Positions 49,037 to 57,970 of a stretch of DNA of 64,000 nucleotides are shown here, one piece after another (the stretch's first letter is position 1; each line of letters opens with the position of its first letter). The stretch is taken from NCBI RefSeq assembly GCF_946151055.1, contig NZ_CAMGYZ010000002.1, forward strand, positions 1-64,000. Direction: 5' to 3'. The notes under the pieces were generated by a model. That model had not been told where the DNA came from. It ran no database searches and saw only the letters and a program-made list of their open reading frames with translations. Source of the stretch: Bacillus sp. Marseille-Q3570 (GTDB lineage: Bacteria; Bacillota; Bacilli; Bacillales; Fictibacillaceae). Position numbers and translations under genes: made by a program.

Positions 49037-50527
49037 ATGGGCGATCGAAGAGAACGAACGCTTATGGATAGGAAAGACTTTCTTAAGATAAGCGGCATGG
49101 GGATGGCTGCATTGGCACTTGGTTCTACAGGTATGCCAGGAAACGCTACTACCGTCCTCGCAAATACGAAAGGGGCACCCAAATCACCATACTCATTCAA
49201 CGGTTTCGGTCCTTTAGTCAAAGATCCTGGAGGGGTGATCGACCTGCCGAAAGGATTTCAATACCGGATCCTCTCTGAGGAAGGGAAACCGATGACGAAC
49301 GGTGCACCGATTCCAGGTGATTTTGACGGAATGGCCTCCTTTCAAGGTCCACAAAGCTCTACCATCCTTGTACGGAATCATGAATTGAGCGGAACAGAGT
49401 CTGCGGTACCAGGTAAAAACCCTTACAATCGTCTAGCACCAGGTGGCACAACTGCACTTATTATCGGACCAGATCGCAAAGTACATAAAGAGTATGTCAC
49501 CTCATCTGGTACGATGCAGAACTGTGCTGGAGGTCCAACTCCCTGGGGAACATGGTTGACATGTGAAGAGACACGAACGGATGGTCATGGGTATGTATTT
49601 GAAGTCATGCCTGACGATCCGGAAAACAAATTATCAAAAACCCCGATCCGAGAAATGGGCTTCTTTTCTCATGAAGCGACAGCGATCGATCCGGCAACAG
49701 GTATCGTTTACCTTACAGAGGATGATTTCCGCGGAACGATCGACCCGGACGATCCAGCGAATGACGAACGCTCCAGTTTTCTATACCGCTATATCCCTAA
49801 GGATCGAAGCCAAAAGCCAGGCGCCTTGCAAAAAGGCGGGAAATTGCAGGCAATGGCGATCGAAGAAAAGACGAATCCAGATGCTGACTTCATGAATCCT
49901 GGGCAAAAATTCGGCGTAATCTGGAAAGATGTCAATAAAGAGGAGCCCCATGATGACGCGCTCAATAAAGGATGTGTGCGGTTCAATCGTTTGGAAGGCG
50001 CCTCTTTTGCAGGCGGGGTTTTCTGGTTCGATGACACGGCTGGAGGAGAAAAGCGGCTTGGACAGATCTACCGGTATATCCCTGCTACGGAAACGTTGGA
50101 ATTGTTTTATGAAGGCACTGATGTCAATAAAATGGAAAGCCCTGACAATATTGTCATCGCTCCCTGGGGTGACCTCATATTTGCAGAGGATGGGCCTGAC
50201 GGGAACCGGGTGATGGGAATTACACCTGAAGGCGAAGTATATGATTTGGCTTATAATCGAATAAGCGACTCAGAGTTTTGTGGTCCGACCTTCTCACCAG
50301 ATGGAAAAACCCTTTTCCTGAATATCCAATCTCCTGGGCTCACTTTCGCCATTTGGGGCCCGTTCGGCAGCAGAAATGCTGGACGCCAACGACAAATGGG
50401 ACATGCCGCTCCACCAAGGAATTTCGCACCGCAACTGTCCCCCGAAATGTCCGAGATTGCAAAACGAAGCGGTATTTCAGAACTTGAAGCAGCAGCTTTC
50501 CATCGACATGGCGTAAAATTGGTATAG
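49037..50527 (+). CDS. PhoX-family (DUF839) secreted phosphatase-like protein
   Basis: A 496-residue protein. The N-terminus (LMDRKDFLKISGMGMAALAL, about 9-28) has a Tat-like hydrophobic core, with RK in place of the twin Arg, and an AxA-like cleavage near 43. The beta-propeller shows LPKGFQYRILSEEG, TWLTCEETRTD, SHEATAIDP, and NIVIAPWGDLIFAEDGPDGN, typical of PhoX, a calcium/iron alkaline phosphatase. The start at 49037 follows GGAGGAG by 6 nt. Confidence 0.88.
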   Translation: MGDRRERTLMDRKDFLKISGMGMAALALGSTGMPGNATTVLANTKGAPKSPYSFNGFGPLVKDPGGVIDLPKGFQYRILSEEGKPMTNGAPIPGDFDGMASFQGPQSSTILVRNHELSGTESAVPGKNPYNRLAPGGTTALIIGPDRKVHKEYVTSSGTMQNCAGGPTPWGTWLTCEETRTDGHGYVFEVMPDDPENKLSKTPIREMGFFSHEATAIDPATGIVYLTEDDFRGTIDPDDPANDERSSFLYRYIPKDRSQKPGALQKGGKLQAMAIEEKTNPDADFMNPGQKFGVIWKDVNKEEPHDDALNKGCVRFNRLEGASFAGGVFWFDDTAGGEKRLGQIYRYIPATETLELFYEGTDVNKMESPDNIVIAPWGDLIFAEDGPDGNRVMGITPEGEVYDLAYNRISDSEFCGPTFSPDGKTLFLNIQSPGLTFAIWGPFGSRNAGRQRQMGHAAPPRNFAPQLSPEMSEIAKRSGISELEAAAFHRHGVKLV

Positions 50528-50543
50528 TAGGACACGCAATATT

Positions 50544-50583
50544 AAAAAAGGTTTGCTGGAAAACACCATCAGCAAACCTTTTT
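50544..50583 (+). terminator. Terminator of the PhoX-like gene
   Basis: AAAAAAGGTTTGCTG pairs with CAGCAAACCTTTTT 16 bp after the stop. Confidence 0.92.
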
Positions 50584-50616
50584 CTGTGATTACACTTTCG
50601 TTTATATGTGCCCTTA

Positions 50617-51501
50617 TTATGTTTGTCCAACCATTCGTTCAAGCTGGGCTTCAAGACGATCGAGGTTCTCTTCATTTGCCTTATAGCAAAATTCCCTGAT
50701 CTTTTCACATTCTTTAACTGAATCGAACAGCATCCGCCAGTTCAGCTGCGTTTTTCCGTCCAATTCCTCTAAAGTCACGCTCAGTAAAAACTCGTGATTA
50801 GGCTCCAGATGCCTGAGGACGATTCGTTCAGGTTCCACGACATCGACAAAAACACTCTTATTTTCATAGTCAACGCCATCAGGGCCGTGCATGGTATAAC
50901 GCCAAACGCCATCAGGGCATTGATCAAACTCATGGAACGTGTTCGTAAAACCTTTTGGTCCCCACCACTTTGCCAAATGATCCGAGTTGTTGAATGCTTG
51001 GAACAATTTTTTACGCGGCATATCGAAAATCCTTGTATTCACGATTTCCCGATCTGCCTCCTCCACTTTCCGGAGCTCCTTACCAAGATTGTCAAGCATG
51101 ATCGCTGTTCCGTGTTCACGAGCTGTTGCAGAATCGTGTCCATCCAAGAACACCCCCTGCTCGGTGTAAATCAGTTGAGTACCGGCTCCAACAGGCTTGA
51201 ACTCGACCGTTGATACTGATACAGAAATCCTCGTCTTTTCTAGATCCATTGTGTAGGAGTAGACGATCCGCTCATCTTGAACAATTTCCTCATATTGCGC
51301 CTTAAAAGTATAGACAGGCCCCCCGGGTGGCCCGCCCACGTTGCTCTCCACTCCTCCAACTCTAAAATCGAACTCATCCGCTCCTGCAAACCATTTTGCT
51401 TTGAAAGCAGGATCTGCCCACGCTGCGAAAACCTGTGCAGGTGTGGCATCGTAATTCTTCTCAATAACAAAGGTATCATGTGAAGCATAACGTTCACTCA
51501 T
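50617..51501 (-). CDS. Double SRPBCC/AHSA1-domain protein
   Basis: A 294-residue protein with two START-like domains in tandem. Domain 1 spans about 8-148 (YDATPAQVFAAWADPAFKAKWF onward) and domain 2 about 152-290 (FDMPRKKLFQAFNNSDHLAKWWGPKGF onward). Most AHSA1 proteins carry one, so this is a fusion. It overlaps the MerR gene by 8 bp and is co-translated with it. The ligand is unknown; MerR control suggests response to a drug-like compound. Confidence 0.9.
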   Translation of the reverse strand: MSERYASHDTFVIEKNYDATPAQVFAAWADPAFKAKWFAGADEFDFRVGGVESNVGGPPGGPVYTFKAQYEEIVQDERIVYSYTMDLEKTRISVSVSTVEFKPVGAGTQLIYTEQGVFLDGHDSATAREHGTAIMLDNLGKELRKVEEADREIVNTRIFDMPRKKLFQAFNNSDHLAKWWGPKGFTNTFHEFDQCPDGVWRYTMHGPDGVDYENKSVFVDVVEPERIVLRHLEPNHEFLLSVTLEELDGKTQLNWRMLFDSVKECEKIREFCYKANEENLDRLEAQLERMVGQT

Positions 51502-52006
51502 GATTTTTCCTCCCTTGACTTTGATTTTTCATCAGAAAATCATCAAGACGATCCAAGTGGGTTTCCATGTTATTTTTTCGACCCGTGAAAAATCTTTCAT
51601 GACTCTTTTTCATCATACCGAACAGTTCCGTAAAATTTCCGACAGTCAATGGTTCTTTCGTTTGCATGAGCACTGAAACATTTTGTAATTCCTTCAACAA
51701 CTTCTGTTGGATTCTGATATTTTCTTTGAGACGGTCGATTTGAAGGGAGACGACTTCGGCTGGGTCATAGTTCGTATCGGAAAGAATGCCTTTAATCTCC
51801 TCAAGCGACAAGCCCACATCCTTCAACGACAGTATCTGCTGGAGACGAGACAGATCTCTTTCGTCATACAACCTATATCCTGAATCTGAATAATGGAAAG
51901 GCGAGAGCAAACCGATCTGATCATAGTATCGCAAGGTCCTCACCGTTATCCCTGTTAACTCTGCCAGCTCCCCTACTTTCCAAACAACGTTATCTTCAAT
52001 GATCAT
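51494..52006 (-). CDS. MerR-family regulator (TipA-like branch)
   Basis: A 170-residue regulator. The N-terminal MerR HTH (VGELAELTGITVRTLRYYDQIGLL; GYRLYDERDLSRLQQILSLKDVG, about 10-75) is followed by a coiled coil (about 80-120) and a short helical tail. No metal-binding cysteines are present, so drug or stress sensing is likelier. Its promoter has the 19-bp spacer typical of MerR targets. The SRPBCC gene follows with overlap. Confidence 0.9.
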   Translation of the reverse strand: MIIEDNVVWKVGELAELTGITVRTLRYYDQIGLLSPFHYSDSGYRLYDERDLSRLQQILSLKDVGLSLEEIKGILSDTNYDPAEVVSLQIDRLKENIRIQQKLLKELQNVSVLMQTKEPLTVGNFTELFGMMKKSHERFFTGRKNNMETHLDRLDDFLMKNQSQGRKNHE

Positions 52007-52042
52007 CCCCTCATTTCGCGCGCTGGATTTACCGGTGATTCA

Positions 52043-52073
52043 ACTATAAACCATTACGTCACGTAAGGCTCAA
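52043..52073 (-). promoter_or_regulatory. MerR-type promoter with 19-bp spacer
   Basis: On the minus strand TTGAGC (52073-52068) and TATAGT (52048-52043) are 19 bp apart. The spacer contains the perfect dyad TTACGT-G-ACGTAA. Confidence 0.85.
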
Positions 52074-52166
52074 GGTATATTTTTTATTCTTGTTAAAAAA
52101 AGGGATTGCGTCTGTGTTGGAGAATAAACTTAAATGACCCAAAAACGATTGAAGGAGTGATGGCTG

Positions 52167-52248
52167 ATGTTCTACAAAATCTTTCCCAGGTCTGAATATA
52201 AAAGAACGAGTGAGGGTCATTCTACCCTAGCGTGTCAATGATCCTCAC
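52167..52248 (+). promoter_or_regulatory. Possible 24-codon leader ORF and hairpin before the SnoaL-like gene
   Basis: ATG at 52167 (GGAG 9-10 nt upstream) opens 24 codons ending in TGA at 52239. Its end lies in a stem formed by GTGAGGGTCATT (52210-52221) and AATGATCCTCAC (52237-52248). The stem ends 6 bp before the AGGAGG of the next gene, so coupling is possible. Confidence 0.35.
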
Positions 52249-52266
52249 ACTATCAGGAGGATGAAA

Positions 52267-52638
52267 ATGAATTATCAAGCAGTTGTTAAAAAACATTTAC
52301 AAGCCATCCAACAGAAGGATTTAGCGTCCTATTCTGGGACATTATCCAAAAATGCAGATGTCAGCGTTGTCATGCCAAATGGACATTTGGTTGAAGGATA
52401 TCAAAAGGTGATCGATTTCCATAAAGATTGGTTTCAAGATCCTGACTGGACCTTCCAATATACCCTGGTGAAAGAAGAAATCACCAGCGATATGGGCTAT
52501 ACAATGGTAAAAGTCAATTATGATGATTTGGATCAGTATGGCAAACCCTACAACAAACAGTATTATCTGTCATTGGTATTTCGCAAAATAGCTGACTCAT
52601 GGTATTTGGTACATGACCAAAATACATTTATGAACTAA
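52267..52638 (+). CDS. SnoaL-like (NTF2-fold) protein
   Basis: A 123-residue single NTF2-type domain (YQAVVKKHLQAIQQKDLASY; VVMPNGHLVEGYQKVIDFHKDWF; ADSWYLVHDQNTF). This fold covers polyketide cyclases and many stress proteins; no catalytic residues can be assigned. The ATG at 52267 follows AGGAGG by 6 nt; an ATG at 52261 abuts the site. It converges with the GNAT gene. Confidence 0.78.
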   Translation: MNYQAVVKKHLQAIQQKDLASYSGTLSKNADVSVVMPNGHLVEGYQKVIDFHKDWFQDPDWTFQYTLVKEEITSDMGYTMVKVNYDDLDQYGKPYNKQYYLSLVFRKIADSWYLVHDQNTFMN

Positions 52639-52684
52639 GAATTCGGGCCGAACGATCGTTTCGGCCCCTTGTCATCTCTATTAG

Positions 52685-53212
52685 CTAAACCATTTTATAC
52701 ATCAGAACATCATCCACGTATTCGTTATCGCCGAACTTGAATTCTTTGACTTTCCGTCCTTCCTCTACAAACCCCAAGCTTTCATATATAGCGATTGCCC
52801 GGTGGTTGGTTGAGAATACGCCTAAACTAACTTTTTCAATCAATGGGTTTTCTTTTGCCCAGGCTAACATCTCTTCCAGTAACTGCTTCCCGATCCCTGA
52901 ACCTCTATATTCTTTTTGGACCATCACCCCGAAAGAACCGGTATGCGCCATTCTCTTCCGCTCTTGTGAGATGAACACGATCCAGCCGACCACTTTTCCG
53001 TCGATTTCTGCCACGATCATGATATCACGTGGATTCTCTGATATCCTTTCTATCCATTCCCACTGCTGTTCACGTGTTTTTTCGAAGTCTTCGGGTACAT
53101 TTATAAAATAGTCACCCTCTCCAATCACTTCTTGTTGTATCTCTAAAACCACCGCGGCATCTTCTACACAAGCAGTCCTGAGCACAGCCTTCTCATTCTT
53201 TTTCACTGCCAC
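52685..53212 (-). CDS. GNAT N-acetyltransferase
   Basis: A 175-residue acetyltransferase. The acetyl-CoA loop is MVQKEYRGSGIGKQLLEEML (QxxGxG type, about 103-122), preceded by the beta-4 strand AHTGSFGV. It ends with AIAIYESLGFVEEGRKVKEF. The layout is that of the RimI/phosphinothricin-type group. GGGGTG lies 6 nt before the GTG at 53212; an ATG at 53221 is also in frame but too close. Substrate unknown. Confidence 0.9.
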   Translation of the reverse strand: MAVKKNEKAVLRTACVEDAAVVLEIQQEVIGEGDYFINVPEDFEKTREQQWEWIERISENPRDIMIVAEIDGKVVGWIVFISQERKRMAHTGSFGVMVQKEYRGSGIGKQLLEEMLAWAKENPLIEKVSLGVFSTNHRAIAIYESLGFVEEGRKVKEFKFGDNEYVDDVLMYKMV

Positions 53213-53357
53213 TTCATTCACCCCATCGAAATGTCAAATGCAATACCGAATTCTCCACACGTCACATTGAATCCTCTTTTTTTGCGTCAAAATGACCTGT
53301 TCCTTTTTCCAGAAAATAGTTTACAATGGAAGTACTAATATTGAGGAGGTCTTTTAC

Positions 53358-53414
53358 ATGAGAAACATGAAAAGTCGAAAAGTCCATTTATATAAGGGAG
53401 GAACACTCACGTAA
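53358..53414 (+). CDS. 18-residue leader peptide of the ABC transporter
   Basis: MRNMKSRKVHLYKGGTLT, preceded by GAGGAGGT 7 nt upstream of the ATG. Codons TAT-AAG-GGA lie in a stem with 53432-53440. The size, strong ribosome site and location 60 bp before a multidrug-type ABC gene suggest a regulatory leader, as known for BmrCD-type transporters in Bacillus. Confidence 0.7.
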   Translation: MRNMKSRKVHLYKGGTLT

Positions 53415-53468
53415 GTTGTAAACGGTGTACCCCCTTATATGTGTTTTGCGAATGAACACTAAAAGGGG
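53390..53468 (+). promoter_or_regulatory. Attenuator with mutually exclusive hairpins before the ABC transporter
   Basis: ATATAAGGG in the leader (53390-53398) can pair with CCCTTATAT (53432-53440). Part of the same strand, CCCCTT (53431-53436), can instead pair with AAGGGG (53463-53468), the transporter ribosome site. Ribosome position in the leader would decide which forms. Confidence 0.7.
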
Positions 53469-53474
53469 TATTAC

Positions 53475-55217
53475 ATGCAATTTCCAATCAAAAAGTTTTT
53501 GTCTTATTATAGACCGTATTTAAGAATGTTTTTAACTGTGTTGGGGTGTGCGTTCTTTACATCCACTCTGATTCTCGTGTTTCCTTTGCTCGTACGATAT
53601 GTGACAAAGGATGTGCTGGCAGGTGACCTTTCCACTGCACTGAATGATGTATACTGGATCGGCGCACTTATGCTGCTCCTGGTTGCGTTCCAAAATACCG
53701 GAAACTACATTGTCGATTACAAAGGACACGAAATCGGAGCGATGATGGAAAGGGACTTGAGGAGCGAGTTGTTTGCACATATGCAAAAGCTTTCCTTCAG
53801 CTTTTATGACAAGGAAAAGACAGGTCAGCTGATGTCGAGGATTTCAAATGACTTACTACTCCTTTCCGAGCTGTACCATCACGGTCCGGAAGACTATACC
53901 AAGTACCTGGTCCGCTTCATAGGTGGCTTCGTCATCCTGTTTTTCATCAACGCGCCCTTGACGATCGCCGTCTTTTGTATCTTATTCGTCCTTGTCATAA
54001 TGTCTGTGTACTACAATAAACTTTTGAACACAGCATTAAAAGGTAATAAAGAACGGATAGCGGATGTGAATGCCCAGGTTGAGGATAGCCTTGGCGGAAT
54101 CCGGGTCGTAAAATCGTTCGCCAATGAAGGAATCGAAATCGAAAAGTTCAATCGGGAAAATGACCGTTTCCTTGAAAGTCGCAGAAGAACCTATTGGACT
54201 GAAGCAGTCTTCTACAATATTTCAGAGACACTGATCCAATTGATCACCGTCACCGTCGTGATCATCGGCAGTACTAGAATCGTCCATCAAACACTCGATT
54301 TAGCAGATCTGATCACATTCTTGCTGTATATCGGGTTCATGGTTGAGCCGATTCAACGATTGACCTTCATGAGCACACAATTTCAAGAAGGCATTACCGG
54401 TTTCCAGCGCTTTATGGAAATCATGAATCTGAATCCGGCAATTGAGAATAACAAAAATCCGATCAGTCTTGATAACGTGAGCGGTGAAATTGAATTCAGG
54501 AAGGTCACATACCGCTATGATGTTGATCTAGACCTTGTCTTTGAAAATTTGACCCTGCATATTCAACCTGGGGAATACGTTGCCCTAGTCGGTCCATCGG
54601 GTGTAGGAAAAACGACGTTATGCTCTCTCATCCCTCGATTTTATGATGTGACAGATGGGGAAATCTTGATTGACGGGGAAAACGTTCGAAATATCGACTT
54701 GTCTTCTTTGAGGAAAAATATCGGGATCGTCCAACAGGATGTCTATCTTTTCGCCGGCACGGTGATGGAAAACATCCGTTACGGAAAACCTGATGCCGCA
54801 GACGAAGACATCATCATGGCTGCTAAACATGCCAATGCCCATGAGTTCATCATGAGCCTGCCGGACGGTTATCATTCCGAAATCGGGCAAAGAGGCGTCC
54901 GCCTGTCCGGTGGTCAAAAGCAACGACTCAGTATCGCTCGTGTCTTTTTGAAGAATCCACCGGTATTGATACTCGATGAAGCGACGAGTGCACTGGATAA
55001 TGAGAGCGAAAGCATCGTAAAAGATTCGCTGGAACTGCTGGCCAAGGGACGGACGACCATCGTCATTGCCCATCGACTTTCCACGATCCGCAATGCCCAG
55101 CGGATCGTCGTAATGACCAGGGACGGAATCGCCGAACAAGGTACACACGACGAATTGATCGCTCGCGGCGGTACCTATGCACAGCTTTATTCCAAACAAT
55201 TTGAATTTCAGGTATAA
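53475..55217 (+). CDS. ABC multidrug-type half-transporter (TMD-NBD)
   Basis: A 580-residue exporter. Six transmembrane helices lie in residues about 1-310. The ATPase domain has Walker A LVGPSGVGKTTLC (about 373-385), Q-loop IVQQDVYLF, signature LSGGQKQRLS, Walker B VLILDEATSALD, and the H-loop AHRLST. All catalytic residues are present, so it may work as a homodimer. AAAAGGGG lies 6 nt before the ATG but can be masked by the leader hairpin. No second half-transporter follows. Confidence 0.92.
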   Translation: MQFPIKKFLSYYRPYLRMFLTVLGCAFFTSTLILVFPLLVRYVTKDVLAGDLSTALNDVYWIGALMLLLVAFQNTGNYIVDYKGHEIGAMMERDLRSELFAHMQKLSFSFYDKEKTGQLMSRISNDLLLLSELYHHGPEDYTKYLVRFIGGFVILFFINAPLTIAVFCILFVLVIMSVYYNKLLNTALKGNKERIADVNAQVEDSLGGIRVVKSFANEGIEIEKFNRENDRFLESRRRTYWTEAVFYNISETLIQLITVTVVIIGSTRIVHQTLDLADLITFLLYIGFMVEPIQRLTFMSTQFQEGITGFQRFMEIMNLNPAIENNKNPISLDNVSGEIEFRKVTYRYDVDLDLVFENLTLHIQPGEYVALVGPSGVGKTTLCSLIPRFYDVTDGEILIDGENVRNIDLSSLRKNIGIVQQDVYLFAGTVMENIRYGKPDAADEDIIMAAKHANAHEFIMSLPDGYHSEIGQRGVRLSGGQKQRLSIARVFLKNPPVLILDEATSALDNESESIVKDSLELLAKGRTTIVIAHRLSTIRNAQRIVVMTRDGIAEQGTHDELIARGGTYAQLYSKQFEFQV

Positions 55218-55230
55218 ACAAAGGAAACTA

Positions 55231-55267
55231 GGGCTCAGCTCCCTTCTCGGGTATGCTGAGCCCTTTT
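55231..55267. terminator. Terminator of the ABC transporter gene
   Basis: GGGCTCAGC pairs with GCTGAGCCC, then TTTT on the plus strand. It lies between convergent genes. Confidence 0.85.
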
Positions 55268-55282
55268 AATGATCCCTTTCAA

Positions 55283-55654
55283 TTATCTGTGTTGATCGAT
55301 AAGAATCGGATTTCCATCAGGATCTTCAATTGTTAAACTTGCTGGTCCCTCTCCCGTTTCATCAGCTTCAGTCAGAAGTTTGACCCCTTTTTCCTTAAGG
55401 TGTTTTTGAAGGTCCCTTACGTCTGTGAATGAATCGAGGTTTTCAGCATTTTGATTCCAACCTGGATTAAACGTCAGGATGTTCTTTTCAAACATTCCCT
55501 TGAAAAGACCGATGACGCAGCTTTCATTCTTCATGATGAGCCAGTTCTGGTCGATGTCTCCGCCTAAATCTTCAAACCCCAGATTCTCGTAGAATGCTTT
55601 TGATTTGTGGATGTCCTTTACACTTAAACTTACAGAAAACGCTCCTAGTTTCAT
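55283..55654 (-). CDS. VOC (glyoxalase/bleomycin-resistance) family protein
   Basis: A 123-residue VOC protein ([46 protein letters not shown]). The ATG at 55654 follows TAGGAGTG by 6-7 nt; the upstream in-frame ATG at 55687 has no site. Function unresolved among lyase, dioxygenase and binding roles. It is convergent to the ABC transporter. Confidence 0.88.
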   Translation of the reverse strand: MKLGAFSVSLSVKDIHKSKAFYENLGFEDLGGDIDQNWLIMKNESCVIGLFKGMFEKNILTFNPGWNQNAENLDSFTDVRDLQKHLKEKGVKLLTEADETGEGPASLTIEDPDGNPILIDQHR

Positions 55655-55732
55655 ATTACACACTCCTAAAATAGTAAAATTTGGCATGAATCAAGTATAC
55701 AAGAAAACTCAGCATATACAAGCCCGTGGCAC

Positions 55733-55757
55733 AGGCTGAGCCTTGGTTTTTCGCCGA
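55733..55757. repeat. Degenerate intergenic element, copy 3
   Basis: GGCTGAGCCTTGGTTTTTCG then CCGAAAA resembles 43136 and 40880. Together the three suggest a small, decayed repeat family. Confidence 0.3.
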
Positions 55758-55806
55758 AAAAAGGCTACTTACCTATCATGTAAAATGAAAGGTGAGCAGC
55801 CTCTTT
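55756..55806 (-). terminator. Terminator of the FMN reductase gene
   Basis: AGGCTGCTCACCT and AGGTAAGTAGCCT form an imperfect stem with six T's following on the minus strand, 70 bp after the stop. Confidence 0.7.
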
Positions 55807-55875
55807 TTATAGTACATTCATCATTTGATAGATATGGAGCATCTTATCTAAAAATAAACGCTCCCAATCTCAAAT

Positions 55876-56436
55876 TCAATTCTGTCGCAGCACACTTAAT
55901 GCATCGCTCCAGGCAATTACCTGGTCAATCATCGCTTCAACTGAAGATACTTGATAAGATGCAGGTTTAAACTCACTGAAATTTTCAAAGTCGGTAAAGA
56001 GCGAAAGCCGGACTTGAGCCCTTACGTCAGCAACCTGAAGTTCACCCATAATCAGCCGGAGATTCTCAACAGCACTGATCCCTCCTGCAGCTCCATATCC
56101 TACAAAACCAGCAGCCTTATTGTTCCATTCATTATATAAATAATCAATTGCATTCTTAAGCGCACCAGAAGTAGCATGATTATACTCAGGCGTCACGAAG
56201 ATATAACCATCGAATGAAGCGATTTTTCCGGACCATTTCTTGGTGTGCGCCTTCGTGTATTGACCTGTTGCCGGAGACATCGGTTCATCCAGCAGTGGAA
56301 GATTATAATCTGCAATATCGACAATCTCAAATTCGGCATCCGTACGCTCCTTCGCTATTCTGTGCACCCATCGGGCGACTGCCTCACCATTTCGTCCTGG
56401 TCTTGTGCTTCCGATGATGATCGCTATTTTTGTCAT
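55876..56436 (-). CDS. NADPH-dependent FMN reductase
   Basis: A 186-residue flavodoxin-like enzyme. The FMN phosphate loop is GSTRPGRNGEAVARWV (about 9-24), and FVTPEYNHATSGALKNAIDYL (about 79-99) is the family signature. It reduces flavin, quinones, azo or chromate compounds. GGGAGG precedes the ATG. It lies downstream of the TetR-exporter genes on the same strand, 78 bp after the exporter stop, so it may be transcribed with them. Confidence 0.92.
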   Translation of the reverse strand: MTKIAIIIGSTRPGRNGEAVARWVHRIAKERTDAEFEIVDIADYNLPLLDEPMSPATGQYTKAHTKKWSGKIASFDGYIFVTPEYNHATSGALKNAIDYLYNEWNNKAAGFVGYGAAGGISAVENLRLIMGELQVADVRAQVRLSLFTDFENFSEFKPASYQVSSVEAMIDQVIAWSDALSVLRQN

Positions 56437-56513
56437 AATCTATTCCTCCCTGATTTTATTTTGATATTTCAAAAAACCACACTGATCTACTTTGACGAAT
56501 TATTGATTTACGA

Positions 56514-57914
56514 TTACTTTTCATTGATGGTCTGGTTATCCCCGACAGTTTTAGATTGAAAAAATATACCCTTGTTGAACTGGATTACGTAAAGCGATAG
56601 CACTGCTACATGTAGAGCAGCAAGAATCAGAAAGATATTGCTGTAAATAGCACCGTTCGAATAGGAATGTGCCGGATTCCAATGACCTGCAGAACCCATG
56701 TCAACCATTTTTCCATAAATCCCCGTGGCCATCCCACCTGCGATGAAATTCAACATTGTCAATAGTCCCATCCCGACTCCAGCCTGTTCTTTCGATAATG
56801 TCATCGATACTGAATTGGACATCGCGATCATCATGAACGTTTGCCCAACATTACCAAGTATCAAAAAAATCGCAATGAATATAGGCGATATCCCTGTAAA
56901 TGTGGATAGTAAGATAAAACAAGCTACAAGCAACATGGAGGCTATGAAGAACAAAAACGAATTGCCTTTCAAATCCGCCAGTCTTCCACCACTCCTCCCC
57001 AGGATAGCTGAGGCTGCGGCACCTGGAACAAGGGCCAAACCGATCCAGCTGGCCGGGAGATGATGGATATCTGCCAAAAGCAATGGGCTAAGGTAATAAA
57101 GGGAAAAACCGATTCCGCTTATCAGAAAAGTGATGACCAGCCCAATGGTGTAGCTCTTGATGGTAAATAGATCCGGTTGTATGAACGGCTCGGTGACAGA
57201 TCGAATTCGTACAATGAAGAAAACCACAGACAACAATCCTCCAATAGTAAACAATCCTCCCCCAACCGTAACGCTCAGCAGCAGTAGAGTCACTGCAACA
57301 GCAAGCATACCCCCGCCGATCCAATCGAGCTTCCTGTAATGACCACGTTCATCCCCTAAATATCTTCGATAGAAAGGTAGAGTAATCAAAATGAAAAAGG
57401 GAAGGCAGAATAACCAGCGCCAATGCGCAACACTTAATATCAAGGCGGATATGACCGGGCCCAGTGCACTTCCAAGCGCAAGCCCGACAAATGCCATCCC
57501 CAAAGCTGATCCACGCCGTTCAGGTGAAAAATACCGGATGGGAATAAGCATCGCTGTTGCAGGAATCGCTGCTGCTCCCATTGCCTGCATGCATCTGCCT
57601 ACAAGGACCATCCAAAAGGTCTGGGAAGTAAGGCCGATCAATGAACCCACCGCAAAAAATAACAATCCGAAAGTCAGAAGATCCTTAAGTTTGTAACGGT
57701 CTGCGAGTTTCCCATAAATGATCGTACCTATGCCGTAAATCAAGGCATATGATGATGTGACCCAACTTACCTGGGCATTCGTAAGGCCAAACTCTTCGCT
57801 TATTTGAGGAAGAACAAAATTGAACATCAATACGCTCATTGCTGAAAGGGCTAGAGTGAACATTACAACCCTCATCAATTTCTCACCAGTATGCTGCTCA
57901 ACACCAAACTCCAT
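56514..57914 (-). CDS. MFS drug exporter, 14-TM (DHA2/Tet(L)-like)
   Basis: A 466-residue transporter with about 14 membrane spans. The motif-A loop is GKLADRYKLKDLL (about 70-82), and motif C reads ALGPVISALILSVAHWRWLF (about 152-171), characteristic of antiporters. It is similar in layout to Tet(L)/LmrB-type exporters, but the drug is unknown. The ATG at 57914 follows GGAGA by 7 nt. It is downstream of the TetR gene, with a second operator-like dyad in the gap at 57971. Confidence 0.9.
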   Translation of the reverse strand: MEFGVEQHTGEKLMRVVMFTLALSAMSVLMFNFVLPQISEEFGLTNAQVSWVTSSYALIYGIGTIIYGKLADRYKLKDLLTFGLLFFAVGSLIGLTSQTFWMVLVGRCMQAMGAAAIPATAMLIPIRYFSPERRGSALGMAFVGLALGSALGPVISALILSVAHWRWLFCLPFFILITLPFYRRYLGDERGHYRKLDWIGGGMLAVAVTLLLLSVTVGGGLFTIGGLLSVVFFIVRIRSVTEPFIQPDLFTIKSYTIGLVITFLISGIGFSLYYLSPLLLADIHHLPASWIGLALVPGAAASAILGRSGGRLADLKGNSFLFFIASMLLVACFILLSTFTGISPIFIAIFLILGNVGQTFMMIAMSNSVSMTLSKEQAGVGMGLLTMLNFIAGGMATGIYGKMVDMGSAGHWNPAHSYSNGAIYSNIFLILAALHVAVLSLYVIQFNKGIFFQSKTVGDNQTINEK

Positions 57915-57970
57915 AATCATTCTCCTTTCTTAATAAATCTAAAAGGCAAATATCACCTCCTCCATTCATT

